Positions 26,566-38,419 of a stretch of 64,000 nt of DNA are shown here, piece after piece (the stretch's first letter is position 1; every line of letters starts with the position of its first letter). The notes below the pieces were generated by a model. The model was given only the letters and a program-made list of their open reading frames with translations, ran no database searches and was not told the DNA's origin. The stretch is from Aquilaria yunnanensis. Taxonomy: Eukaryota > Streptophyta > Magnoliopsida > Malvales > Thymelaeaceae. Location: positions 53,690,501 through 53,754,500 of the forward strand of contig CM077596.1 of assembly GCA_039654915.1 (NCBI GenBank), read 5' to 3'. The position numbers and the translations under genes are program-made.

Positions 26566-29464
26566 AAAGTCAAGTTATTTATTCTCATTTTTCTGCTGAT
26601 AAGCTGGAATCTACTCTACCCAAACTGTGTATATATAATAAAGAATTAGATTATGTAACCTAAACATTATGCAAAACTTACTAACATTAGGATGTACTTT
26701 TTAGGCCTATTAATATCATAGAATATAGTCTTGTTAATCAGGAGAATCCTTCCTAATTATCCTTACTTTGATAAATTACTTTGTTTTTTCCTCCAAGCTT
26801 GCCTTCTTGTTTCATCCAGGTTTTATTGACAAGGGATTCGTTTATCTAGGGCTACCTAATTTCTTATGGCTTCCCATTCTTTTTGGTTTTTTTACTTATG
26901 AAAATGGGTAGAGTGACTTCTTATGGATTCATCTTTGTAGTTTTTGGTATGTTTTAATGAATTTAGATTTTGAAGTTCTGCAGATCCATATGGCCTTACT
27001 TGCATCTTGTTGGTTTGCTCTTTGTTTTCTTTATTATTATTTTTTTAAAATCCTTTCTAATGGAGAAGGTTTTACTTGTTTACTTTAACCCTATTGTTGT
27101 TCCACACTCCTGTCCATCCCAAACGTCGGCTTTGGAAAAGATTAGCTTGCAAAAGATTAGCCTGCACTTGATGTTTTCAATGGTACTATAACCACAAAAA
27201 GCCTTAGAAAATGAAGTGTCCAAAAGGTCTTTATGTTCTGTGAAAAGTTCAACAAAGGAGATGCCATTGATTCTAGTTTAAGGACAATAATGATGACAGA
27301 GTACCTGGGAAGAAAGATGGGTGCTTTTGCTCCCCTTTTTGATGAGTCTGTGAAGATCAATGGAAGTTATAAATAAGAGAAGGAATAATAAATAGTAGCA
27401 GCACATTTGCCTGTTATCTTTATGGCAAACATTTTTTTCCCTTCGGACATTTTTGCAAAGATATGTAACCTGATTGTTTCTTTATATTGGTGACTAAACC
27501 TAGGGTAGTGAATGAATGAAAGGCATAAACTCTCCTGTTGTTTAGGTTTCAACTTGTAGTTCATCCTTGGAATAGATGTTTTCTTAAAATGGGAACTTTC
27601 TTCTTTGTCCTTTGGTAATATCTTTACCTTGCGATCAAGTAGCTTAAAAAGAATAATGGTTTCAAATAAAGTGTTGAGTTTGTTTGGTTTATTTCGATAA
27701 TTGCTTGAAAATGTGCCCTTTACCCTCAAAAGTATTTAATTGTTTGAGTTAGGTGTTGAATTGCTATAAGTTGGTGACTATCCAAAGACACCATGCATAT
27801 CGTGATGCTGGATGTCCTCTAAGATTCCATTGCTTAATAATTTATGTTCCCAGAAATTGGCATTGCCATCCCCTTGCTGTCAAAGTGCTTGTATATGTAA
27901 GTTTTAGTTTTGATACCTTTATGGATTTTTCCAAACTACCTCAAGCTACATGGAAGTACGTAATTTTAGTAACATGTTTTCTTTTAGTTGTTTATGGGAA
28001 TAATTGTTCATCCATTGTGTTGTCCTGTTATGAAGCTCATGAAAGTTGCATGCATAGAAATTGGGACATGAAGTTACTTTGACTACAAATTGCTTATGCA
28101 TTTTATACAAGACCGAGGTACTTGAAGCTCTTGCTTTGCAAATGACACAACTTTGCCAGCAAAATTGAAATAGGTATGCTTTATTTATTTTTTCATTTTT
28201 TTAAGAAAATCAATATCAGCATGGGACATGATTTTGTTAGCCATTCAATGTTAGTTCATTTCTTTAAGTTGATACTTTTGGATAAATTATGAGATAATGA
28301 GAAAAATCTACATGGTAATTGGTACACAAGGGTGGAAAGCCTATTTGGTTCATATGAAACCCTATGATAGATGGGCCGAGTGATAAATCAATTAAAGGGT
28401 GCAATATTATGGTATTTATGGATGTAAACTTGTTGGTGACAAGAGAAATGGAGCTTGTACCTATGGTGTCTTTGTTTGTTTGTTTATTAGCCAATATACT
28501 TAATTGATTTCTATTCTTTAAAAACAATCAGCACTAATGTAACTTAGTTGTGGGTGTAGGAGGTCAATGTTAGAATATATATAATTAGGTATATAAATCC
28601 AACTGCTTTCTGCTTTGTGTTTATATATAATCTGTTGTTGTATGACAAAAAAATGTTAGATGAAATATAGTTTCATGGGATATAAATTTGTTTAATTGAA
28701 GTAATCATTAAACAAATGTGTTAGGTTTTTAATGACTATTTTTCCCTCATAATAAAGTAATTCATTGGCCACTATATAAATGTTCCATATTATTTTCTTT
28801 TCATTTTCATATTCTTTGCATACTCCTAAGAGATACACTCCCAAAGTTGCAATAATAATATTAATTATTTTAACTATAACAATTAATATTTGGTGTGAAT
28901 AATAAGTATAAGATTAATATTCTTGGTAACTATTTTTTGTAACATTCAACCTATTTTGTTCAACCCCCATTAAGAAAAGCATCCTTTTCTTTTCACTTTT
29001 TCTATTCTAACTATAATATGAGTCTTGTACTCTATCTAACCAATAATAACTTCAAAATAGAATTTTTTAGAGAACTAATTAATTCCTTATACTATTTTTT
29101 TTAACTTTTTTAATAAGTAATTAATTTCTTATAATTCCTTTCATGTTTTCCAACAAAATCATAACACTATTTATGCTGTTACAGGAAAAAAAATTGACTA
29201 AAGTGCTTTTATTAGTTATTTAAATACTCCCTTCTATCAAAGGGCTCAGTTATGACCATGGTTAATACTGATTTTAGTATTTGATATATGTGACATTATT
29301 TGTCATATTGAGTTTAGGGTAATATTCTAGGTTGATTTTGTCATTTATGTAAGTAATGCATTTTGATATGTGTTATCCTTTGCTTGCATTGGGTTGTTTT
29401 TTTGCAGTTAAGGATGGTAGTTGTGTAAGTCTTCTGGGAGTATTTTTTTCATTCGGCTGAACTT
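26566..29464. other. CACTA interior, no supportable gene
   Basis: Long AT-rich stretch. Short open frames occur on both strands but none shows a motif I recognise. Some may be further transporter exons or introns that have decayed beyond recognition by eye. Confidence 0.4.
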
Positions 29465-29638
29465 GGAGCTCCCTATCAGAATCAGTTAGCAAACACTATT
29501 GCACGGATAGAGCACCATTATCAGGATTAATTAGCAAACACTGTTGCACAGATGCAGCGCAGACATCAGGATCAAATGACATCCTTATGGCAAGCAATTG
29601 GGAAAACTTTACTAACTGCACCAAAGTCTGATGGTTAG
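29465..29638 (+). pseudogene. Coiled-coil protein tail within the CACTA element
   Basis: After GGAGCTCCCTAT the frame reads a repeated pattern (QLANTIARIEHHYQD, a stop, then LANTVAQMQRRHQDQ) and finishes WQAIGKTLL...DG before TAG at 29636-29638. The two Gln/His/Arg-rich repeats look like a short coiled coil. Its place beside the right subterminal repeats suggests the C-terminal end of an element-encoded DNA-binding protein (TNPA-like or Transposase_24-like), but that is inference from position and texture. Confidence 0.35.
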
Positions 29639-29924
29639 ATACTATTCATCACCAAACTGGGTGACATTAGGATAGAAATGTCTCACATGTACTTGTTTTA
29701 CTATAATTAAGACTGTATATTTGCCAAACTATATTATGATATTGTATGCATTATAAATCTTAACTACCATGTTTATGTGTAAATTATTTCAGATTAATGG
29801 GAACAACTTATGTTTATGGTTTTTGGAAGTGTATGCCATTCGTTTGGATTAATGGGAACTAGTTCTGTTTCTAGTTGTAGGAGTTATATGGAATGGATTC
29901 GTATGGTGGAGGTTTGGTGATGAA

Positions 29925-30410
29925 ATAGTTGTGACTAATATTTGTGAACTAATGATGGCTATGAGTCATAAATTATCAACAAGTAGCTAAGGCCACACAT
30001 TAGTAACTAGCAACAGCAACGCATCAGTAACTAGCAACGGCAGCGCATCATTAACTAGCAAAGTCCATGCATCACTAACTAGCAACAGTCATGCGTCACT
30101 AACTAACGACGGCCATGTGTCACTAACTAGTGATGGCCATGAGTCACTAACTAGCAATGGCCACTCATGACTAATTTAGTAACAACTAATTGTTGTTACA
30201 TAGCGACTTCCAGGCATTGTGAAATCTCTGGCAGCTCACTGGTGCTAGTAAATAAGTGACCGTTAGTTTTGCAATGGTTTGATGTCGCTAATTTGTGATG
30301 GTAACTGCTACTAAAAAATTAGCGGTGAGGAAATTTGAAATGGACTAATTAGCGACAGCTTGCCATCACTAAACCCAAAATAGCGACTATTAAATACTGT
30401 CACTAAATCA
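29925..30410. repeat. Right subterminal repeats of the CACTA element
   Basis: Direct and inverted copies of CACTAACTAGCAACGG-type and TTAGCGAC-type motifs. A clear run of near-identical units of about 21-26 bases lies at 30000-30170. They pair in kind with the array at 23245-24290. Confidence 0.88.
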
Positions 30411-30426
30411 ATTTTTTCTAGCAGTG

Positions 30427-32964
30427 AGCCATTGTCAACAGAATGAAGCAACTGATGAATACTCTAGTCTCAAATAAGTAGAGTGCTTTCATGAAGGGGC
30501 AACTTATCTCTAATAATATTTTATTAGCCTATGAGCTCATGCATCCCCTGAAGAACAAGCATAGTGGCAGTGATGGATTTTTTGCATTGAAGTTGGATAT
30601 GGCTAAAGCCAACGACTGGGTGGAATGAAGGTATCTTGAAGATGTAATGCTTAGGTTGGGATTTACACCTTAGTTTGTTGCACTAATAATGAGGTGCGTC
30701 TTAATAGTAACTTATTTTATGTTGATAAATGGCCATGTGGTGATATAAAACCTGAGCGTGGTTTACACCAAGAGGACCCCATTTCCCCATAACTTTTCTT
30801 ATTATTTGCTGAAGGGTTATTGGCAATGCTTTGCAAAGGACTCCAGGAGAGATCTCTCTCAGGTGCTCAAGCTAGTAATGGAGGGTCAACCATCTCATTT
30901 GCTATTTGCGGACGATAGTTTTATTTTCTATTATGCCATCCTGGAGAAGGGAGTGGTGCTTAGTGGGATTCTTCACTAGTATGAGGTGGCATCGGGGCAA
31001 ATGATAAACTATAATAAGACAAGCATCTTATTTAGTCCTAGTACTAGTATCAGTAAGAAATGTGCCTTTGCAAAGTTGTTCAAGGTAGAGGAGTCTCGTA
31101 ATATTGATAAACACCTAGGGCTTCCTTGCTTGGTTAGAAGGTGGAAAAATAAGGCTTTTGGATTTTTGAAGATAAGGTATCACGTTTGGTGCATGGGTGG
31201 TAATATCGTATTCTGTCACATGTAGGCAAGGAAATTCTAATTAAGGCAGTGGCTAGTGCGATCCTAATATATGCTATGATTGTGTTCCATATTCCATAGG
31301 GTATTTGGGAGGCAATTCAAAATGTTTTGAACAGGTTCTAGTTGTCTCACACAGATAGGAAAGGAGGACTTAATTGGATGGCGTGGGATCGACTATTGGA
31401 AAAGAAGGAAGACAAAGACCGAGGGGTTCGAAAACTCTCCATTTTTAACTAGGCAATGCTGGCAAAACAAGGATGGAGATTGCTTTAAAATGAAACATCC
31501 TTACTTTCGAGGACTCTATGGATGAAATATTTTGCTACCTCTAATTTTCCTTTGGCTTAAGCACCTGAAAACTCGTCCTTAACTTGGAAAAGTTTGTTGT
31601 ATGGCAAAGATATTCTAAAGTAGGATTTGCATTGGAGGTTAGGGGATGGCAGAAAGGTGAGTGCTTTTCAAGATCCTTGGATTCCAGGTGCCCCTGGGTT
31701 TAGATCGCCTGTTATAAGTGGTGGCTCCTTTGTTCCCCTGGTAAACTTCTTTATTGATTTTACAAAAAGGTTGTTGGAACCGAGCAATGCTAGAAGCGTT
31801 GTTTCCCTAGCCAAAAGTTGGCCTCATTAAGCACATTCCTCTATCAAATATTCGTTGCAATGATGAGTTGTTTTGGCACTACAATGCAAGTGGAGATTAC
31901 ACTATTAGTAGTGGATAACATTTGGCCATGCGCTTGCATAAGGAGGACTGGTAGAGGTCAAACTGCATTGCTATGGAAGACAATATGGGTATCCAAGTGC
32001 CCAATAAATTTAAAAACTTTTTGTGGAGGGTTGTGCATGATGGTGTTCTAACGAGATGCAATCTTCAAGTTCACAAAGTTGTGGAGGATATGGTCTACCC
32101 TTTTTATAATGTGACGGAGGAAACAACCTTTCATGTGCTGCAAGATTATGGTGTGGCCAGGAGGCTGTGGAAAGGGCAGATAATGAAGTCTATAGTCTCG
32201 GCCATGGGGGACACTCCTTAAGATTGATTACGCACTAGCTGGTGTGTCTGGGGGCTGTAAGGGCTTGGATCAAGGTAAGTGTAGTAGTATTTGTGCTATT
32301 GGAGAACTGTAATGGTGTGCACTTTGAGAAAGGACAACGTTCATCTATGGACATGGTGTTGCAAATCAGATGGATGGTGAATGATATAGAGTTGGCCAAC
32401 TCGATTTTGGCTCTTGTCAAGCTGCAGACTCAATGATGTAAGCCTCCTAGGGGGTTCCTAAAAGTAGACACAGATGTGGCCATTGGCAGGGATGGGAAGC
32501 TTGGTCTTGGGGTTGTCTTGAAGAATCATGAGGGCAAGGCAGTAAGGGCAATGACACTGTATAGGACAAGGATGGAGGATACTTTCTTTGGCTAGTGTTG
32601 AGCAGTCTAAGAAGGGTTGAGATTTGCGATTTGCATAGGAGTCTCCAAAATCAACCTGGAAGTAGATGTCTTATTTGTAGTTCAAGCCATATTGTCGAGA
32701 GAGGAAGGAAGATCAGAAGATTTTGCTTGCATTGCCAGCATTCACCATTTACTGCTACTTTTCTCAACCTGGAGTGTGAGCCATGTGGGAAGAGATGTGA
32801 ACTCAGTTGCCCATGCACTTGCTTGTCATGCAGCTGTTGTAGCTCAAATAGTGTTTGGAGAAGCAATATGCCAAGTTTTATTTCTGAACCTCTTGATTCT
32901 AATTGTAATTCTTCTTAGTGTTCAACGTTTGTGCAATAAATACCAAAACATAAAAAAAAAAAAA
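30427..32964 (+). mobile_element. L1-type LINE, part 3 (RT, zinc region, RNase H, poly(A))
   Basis: Continues the RT. The junction restores the NRMKQLM box. After it come NNILLAYELMH, a damaged region with FADDSFIF (about 30907-30930, the RT active-site FADD box), KHLGLPCL and the LNWMAWD region. The post-RT region follows with WRLGDGRKVSAFQDPWIP (31630-31685). Near 32150 is the CCHC-type stretch ending before RNase H. The plant LINE RNase H shows as VDTDVAIGRDGKLGLGVVL (about 32467-32525) and WSVSHVGRDVNSVAHALA (about 32770-32825). A 13-base poly(A) at 32952-32964 ends the element. Many stops. Confidence 0.9.
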
Positions 32965-33177
32965 AGAATTCGAGCCAAACAGTAACATGCTTGAGCTCAA
33001 TTTGATAAAAATTTGAATCTAAAATTTAGCTTAGGTTTGAGATCAAAGCTTGTTAGGCTCAACTCGATAATGAAAAAAATGAGTTTGAGCTTGAACAGTT
33101 CGATTTGTTTTCCACCTGTTCTCCATTAAACAAAAATATAAAAAAAGTCAGAGTATTCAAAACTAGTTTCCATAACA

Positions 33178-34845
33178 CACTACAAGAGAAATGTTAAAAT
33201 GCGACTAATTTATGCAACCGAATGTAAGTAGCATGGCATTTTAGTCGCACGTCAGTAGCATATGTGTAAGCCATAATCTTCTATGTAACTAAAATGTTTA
33301 GTTGGACAAAAGTCAGTCACTTGTCAGTAGCACAATTTAAAAAATATTAAATTTCAATTGCATGTCAAGTGGGCCATAATTATTTATGCGACTGAAATGA
33401 TCAATAGTACAAAGGTTAATCGCATGCCAATAGCACAATTTAAAAAATATAAAAATGTCAATAGCATGTCAGTCGTATAGTTTAAAAAATATTAAATTGT
33501 CTGAAGCATAATAGTAGCACCATTTAAATTAATTTCCTAGTTAGTCGCAAAACAGTGTAGCATATTAAATATATTTTGCTTTTTAGTCGCATGGTAGTCG
33601 CATAAATTAAATATATTTTTCTTTAGTCGTACATCAATGGCAAAAGAAAGTATCAATGGAAAATTTAGCCGCACAAAATGCCTTTTCCTCCCAGACTCAT
33701 TTTTCTTCCTCATTTCTCCACCTTATCCGATTGTCTCCTTCTTTGCTCTGTCTCCGTTCTCTATCTCTACTTCTACTTCTCCAGTTCTTCATTCTCTCTC
33801 GCTGAAGCTCTGCTGCCTTCAAATTGCAGCATTTCAATCTGTAGTTATCAACAAAGAGGTAACTCGTGTTTCTAGCCAAGCTTTTCTTATAAATGATAGA
33901 TTTGTTATTTGTAGTTTTATTTACATATATATGCTTCTTCCTCCCCACTCGTTCCATTCTCCCCAAATTTCTTTCAAGTTCTCCTCCATCTTGCTCCTTT
34001 TCTCCCAACTTGCTCAATTTTTCGGCCATTATCCATCCATTTACCATGCCATTTGCTGCTTCTAGTAATGAAATCAACTTTTTTTTTTCCATTCATTTTC
34101 TGTGTTCAGTGTCACTGTTGCATCTTTAATGTTTTTTACTATTCATTTTCTAACTTCATTGTTAGTGCTACCCTTTAATTTTTTCATTTCTTTTATTTTT
34201 CTCAATTTTTTCCCATATTGAATGTTAGTGATGGATAAATGTTGCTGAATTTTTTGTGTTGATTTTATGATGAAATTTTATTATTGAAATTAAATTATAA
34301 GTTTAAATTTAGTTTTACTATTATTAATAAGTTTTAATGTAAATTTATGGGTTACTTTCCTATGATTAATTTTACTGTAATTTAAGGGTTAATTTTAGTA
34401 ATAAATTTTAGTAAATTATTGTTTTTAATATTACTAAATAACAATTTTAATAATTATAATTTTAATATAGTAATTATATATTTTGATTATTATAATAATT
34501 GTAATCCAATTTTAATAAACTTTTTAATTAGTTTTTTTTAATATGTATAAGCTATGCGACTAAAATTCAGTCGCATCGTGTGACTATCTTCTGTCAATTG
34601 CACAATGCGACTAACTTTTAATCACACGATGCGACTAACAGATTTAGTTGCATGAATTCATCTAGCTCACTTTATCCTACTGACACACTCAGTTGCACGA
34701 TAGTAGCACGTTTCAGTCATACAACAGTGGCACGGCTCGTGTGACTGGAATTTTTGTTATTGAATTTTCGTGTGTCATATTAGTCGCATGATGTGACTGA
34801 ATACCACTATTTCTTTAGTAGTATCAGCCCATTTTTCTTGTAGTG
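33178..34845. mobile_element. Non-autonomous CACTA transposon, 1668 bp
   Basis: The left end is CACTACAAGAGAAATG; the right end, reverse-complemented, is CACTACAAGAAAAATG. The 3-bp duplication ACA is at 33175-33177 and 34846-34848. Subterminal regions carry repeats of the GCGACTAA / AGTCGCAT type, a different motif from the 7.2-kb element, so a different CACTA subfamily. The interior is pyrimidine-rich then AT-rich and has no transposase. A pyrimidine-rich open frame at 33637-34065 is low-complexity and I do not call it a gene. Confidence 0.93.
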
Positions 34846-35094
34846 ACATTAGATAAAAAAATTACTAATTGTTAAGAGGTTTTTAGGACAAACATACAGA
34901 TTTGCTAGGAATCACGGGAGTGTGGAAGATGGAACCAGTCAGAGAAAAACCGATGAAAGTTTGAAACACCAATGTCAAGAGGCCGAGAACAGGAATTGCT
35001 CCAATGCAAGCAATTGATTCTTGTTTAGAAGGCAGAACTTAGATGCTGCTGGAAATGTCCAATGAAAGCACTTAAGTGAATGAAATGTTTTGGT

Positions 35095-35226
35095 AATCCC
35101 AGACCTTGTAATTGATGAAAATCATCAGCTTGTCTTAGAGACCAGTGATCACCTTAAATGGCCAGTGCTTCATGTTACTCTGCACTGAATGATTGCTCAA
35201 TCTCCTCTTAAACAAACACTCAACAT
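35095..35226 (-). pseudogene. HSP70: HSP70 exon-2 fragment
   Basis: On the minus strand, TTTTTGTTTTTTAG is followed at 35226 by a 5-prime exon edge. The frame has RRLSNHSVQSNMKHWPFKVI, the N-terminal ATPase-domain segment of cytosolic HSP70 chaperones, then a stop (TAA) and DKLMIFINYK. Plant cytosolic HSP70 genes have one conserved intron at exactly this point, splitting an Asp codon before the AKRLIGRR region, and the acceptor phase here agrees. Only about 43 codons are present, with substitutions and a stop. Intron-like sequence seems to continue to about 35330. Confidence 0.78.
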
Positions 35227-35736
35227 CTAAAAAACAAAAAGATTACAAACCCAGAATTTATATGGTTCCAGTAATCAAGTAAATAAAGTATCATTGTTTT
35301 TAAAAAATTTTAATGCCTTTGAATTTATATGGTCTATTTGATTAGAATATTAGTTTTTCTATTATGAACATGTGTAAAAAGACATCCAAAGGAAAGGAAA
35401 AGTCCACCAAGGTTATGGATAACTCTTCATCCTGCACCATTGGGTTAAGATCTTTTTCCCATTCTTGATCCCGGCCAGTGAACTATGGGGTCCATATTCA
35501 AAATGTGGATGATGACGAGCAATTTTAGATGGAAGAATACAACTTGGGGTTCGACAATCAACTCTCTAACAACAATGTCAAAGAGATGGAGGCAACACTA
35601 GTCGAGAATATGGGCTAGATTTTAGCTGAATACAATTTAAAGTTGACTGTCCCACCCAATGGAACTTCACATACAAGATGTTGATGAATGCAATTCCGTT
35701 TGCTGCACATATAACATGTTTTATAAATGTCAAAGA
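35227..35736. other. Flank between HSP70 fragment and copia LTR
   Basis: The first about 100 bases may be HSP70 intron remnant. From about 35390 a higher-complexity plus-strand stretch has many stops and no motif I recognise; it could be a decayed transposon end. The base composition changes again at the copia LTR. Confidence 0.4.
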
Positions 35737-36220
35737 TGTTAGAATTATTTAGCTTGAGTGGCTAAATATATTCTTTAAAACGCACTTATGTTAATTTATG
35801 TAATTTGTGCTATTGGCCAATGGATGTGTACAATGTGGCAAAGGAGCACAAGAACCTTACCACACAAGGTAATTTGGAGATGTGATATGTCTCTTGGAAG
35901 AGGCATATTGTTTGAGCAATAAAAGATGAGAAGAGGTAGTTATTAAGTTAAAAATGATATATGTACATAACTACTCCTTTTTCTCTTTGTGACTCTCTCC
36001 TTCTGACATATACTTTGATTCTCCTCTATTTTCATCATAAAAAAATAAGGAAGTAAGTATTATGTGTTCAAGTATGAACAATATAGGGGCTTTTCACTCC
36101 TATTTGGCATCGGTTTGCTTTATGGTTTCAACAAGATCAACTTTTGTTTCTTCATTACTCATTCTGAAACTTAAGGTATGTGTTTAATTTTTTTAATGTT
36201 CATATGATTTAAAACTTTCA
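35737..36220 (+). repeat. Copia 5' LTR, 484 bp
   Basis: Starts TGTTAGAATT and ends CTTTCA, directly before a primer site at 36223. Only one LTR is in view, so the start is judged from the TG end and typical copia length and could be off. A TTTCATCATAAAAAAATAAGG stretch near 36030-36050 may be part of the R/U5 region. Confidence 0.65.
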
Positions 36221-36222
36221 AA

Positions 36223-36235
36223 TGGTATTAGAGCC
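36223..36235 (+). promoter_or_regulatory. Copia primer binding site (tRNA-Met type)
   Basis: TGGTATTAGAGCC, one base from the usual plant copia TGGTATCAGAGCC, two bases after the LTR end. Confidence 0.88.
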
Positions 36236-37132
36236 AAGGTTATGGTAAATGTTTTTCTATCAAACAAAATAAAAAAATGTAGCAAATAATTTCTAAAAAT
36301 TGTAAAAATTTAATATAATGTTTCTTGGGATGTCAGAAGTTTATTTGATTAAGGTTTAAGATTAATATTTTTTGGATAGACAGAAAATTCTGGCATGCTA
36401 ACAGTTACAGTTATTAAATGTTAAAATTGCTTTAACATAGTAAATATAATCTAAAAATTGTGAAATTTTAACCAAAACTTCCTAAACATTTAAGGAGGTA
36501 ATATGCATAGTTTCATGATTTTTGGAATTATTTTTGTTCAAGTTTAAGAATTTTGTGTTTGAACTAGTATGGTGACTATCAAAGAGAGGTAGTTTTGTTA
36601 ACTCCAAAAAGTTGTTTTGGTTAAAATAGCAAATGATGTAAAAAATTCATGAATTTTTAATTTGTACTTTCTAGATATGTTATTTTTGGGAAATTTCATG
36701 TGTTTTAAACGCCGTTTACTTGGATTTTAATAATTTTTTTATGGAGATGGCAATTTAACCAAAAATAGAAAGTTAAGAACATACTCAATATTCTTGGGTT
36801 TTGAGGCAATTAAAAATTATAATAAAAATATCACAATCTTCATAAATGTGTCTAAGATCTAAATATTAAATTTGGCACTAATTATAGTCAAATTTAATAG
36901 GGAAATGCCTTAGACGTTATTGAATGTTCAAGTCTATCCATTTGTGCATACTTGTGATTGAATTAAGACCATGCTTATGTGAATTAATGAAACATGTTAT
37001 GACATATCTAATTGTGTGTTAGAAAGCATGCTTTTGTTATGTTATAGCATGAATTAGTTGATTTATGTTTGCTTGGTGCTTGAATTAGCCTTGTTGTGGT
37101 TGAAGTGTACTTACAGGTTGAATATTGCATAG
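36236..37132 (+). other. Copia leader between primer site and gag
   Basis: About 0.9 kb of AT-rich, non-coding sequence. Length and position suit an untranslated leader. No feature beyond the primer site is visible. Confidence 0.6.
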
Positions 37133-38419
37133 ATGGCTTGCAAGAATATCATTGCCGAATTAAATAAAGACCTTAATCTTGATGGACATAACTACCCCAT
37201 TTGGCAACAAAAGGTCCAATTCATTTTAATTGAGCAAGATGTAATTGATGTGCTCATAAAGGTGGAAGAACCACCAACTAATGGACAAGACCCCAGTGCC
37301 TATGAGACATATAAGAGGAAGGATACCATGGCTTGCATCACATTGTTAAGTAAGGTGGTAAATGAGTTCATGATGGACTTCTCAATGCTTGAGTCAGCCA
37401 AGGCAATCTGGCATACTGACAACGCCAAGTTTGGGAATGTTTATTTAGAGAAACAAAAGTCCATGATTCTTAGGTTTGAGAATTATATGAAGAGACCAGA
37501 CCATACAATGGCCACTCATTTGAGTGAGATGTCACACATGATCTCTCAACTTAAAGGGGCTGGTCATGTTCTCACAGATGAGCAGCAAGTGCAGGCCATA
37601 ATCTGTTCGTTGCCTGATGAGGTGTGGCAGTTGATGAAGGTCAACTTGCTCCATAATAGTAAAATTAAGAATTTTGATGATATTGCTAGGCATTTGCTAT
37701 TGGAGGCAAAAGTCATGGTGATAAAGAACCACTCTAGGGCATATGTTGCCAAGACTTCTTTTTCCCAAAAGAACAAGAAAAGGTTTAAGGGGAAGAAGAA
37801 GAAGGAAGAGGGCAAGGGGAATGGACCCAACAAGAAGAAGTTCAAGAAGAGGCACAAGAGTAAGCTCAAATGCTTCAATTATGGGAACAAGGGACACTTT
37901 GCTAAAGAGTGCAAGGACTTGCCTAAGGTACATGTTTCTGATGAGATTCCCTCTTTAGTACATGTTGTGTCATGTGCTAACCTTATTGAATCTAATTCTT
38001 TGTGGATTATTGATTCAGGAGCGACGGACCACATAGCCAAGGAAAGGACATGGTATGTTGCCTATAGGAAATTGCCTAGAGGGGCAAGGATTGTTTTTGT
38101 GGGTAACAATGCAAGTTTGGTTATGGAGGGGATTGACACATGTAGGGTCCCATTGGAAACAGAAGATTTAAAAATTATCTATGTATTGTATGTACCTTAT
38201 ATGGCTAGAAATTTGATTTCTGTTAGTTCCCTTATGAACTATGGATATTCTATGAACTTCTCACACAGGCCTATAAATATTACTTATGGTAGAAATAATA
38301 TTTGTTCTTGTTTAGTCCATAATGGCTTGTTTCAGTTAAATATGAATGTTGCTAATGATAGTTGCTACATTGCTAATGCCATAAGTCCAATGACTTGGCA
38401 TAATAGGTTAGGAGGTTAG
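37133..38419 (+). pseudogene. Copia gag, protease and GAG-pre-integrase
   Basis: Longest open frame of the copia element, 428 codons from ATG at 37133. It contains the UBN2-type gag (DGHNYPIWQQKV near residue 17), a Lys-rich linker, then a zinc knuckle at about 37871 reading CFNYGNKGHFAKEC, where the second Cys (37880-37882) is Tyr. The aspartic protease motif IIDSGATDHI (about 38005) and the pre-integrase WHNRLG at the end follow. The frame is lost right after WHNRLG by a short indel. The structural part is the least damaged piece; the knuckle change would weaken RNA binding. Confidence 0.9.

Larger units (their letters stand above)
23231..30426. mobile_element. CACTA (En/Spm-type) DNA transposon, 7.2 kb, carrying host exons
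   Basis: The left end is CAATACTAGAAAAA; the right end, reverse-complemented, is CACTGCTAGAAAAA. They differ at two positions in the first 14, the left copy being mutated. The 3-bp duplication AGC is at 23228-23230 and 30427-30429. Removing the element and one AGC restores the LINE reading frame across the RT box. Both ends carry dense subterminal repeats of TTAGCGAC/GTCACTAA type. I see no full transposase; a coiled-coil tail at 29465-29638 may be a remnant of an element protein. Exons of a GONST-type transporter lie inside, so this looks like a gene-capturing non-autonomous CACTA. Confidence 0.93.

Noticed and set aside
27753..28082. Open frame of 109 codons after the GONST exons, as a further transporter exon
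   Set aside because: No recognisable transporter motif; translation does not follow the family past the second exon.
33637..34129. Open frame of 142 codons in the small CACTA element
   Set aside because: Pyrimidine-rich, low-complexity Ser/Phe/Leu peptide, also open on the opposite strand, with no domain; it lies in a non-autonomous transposon.
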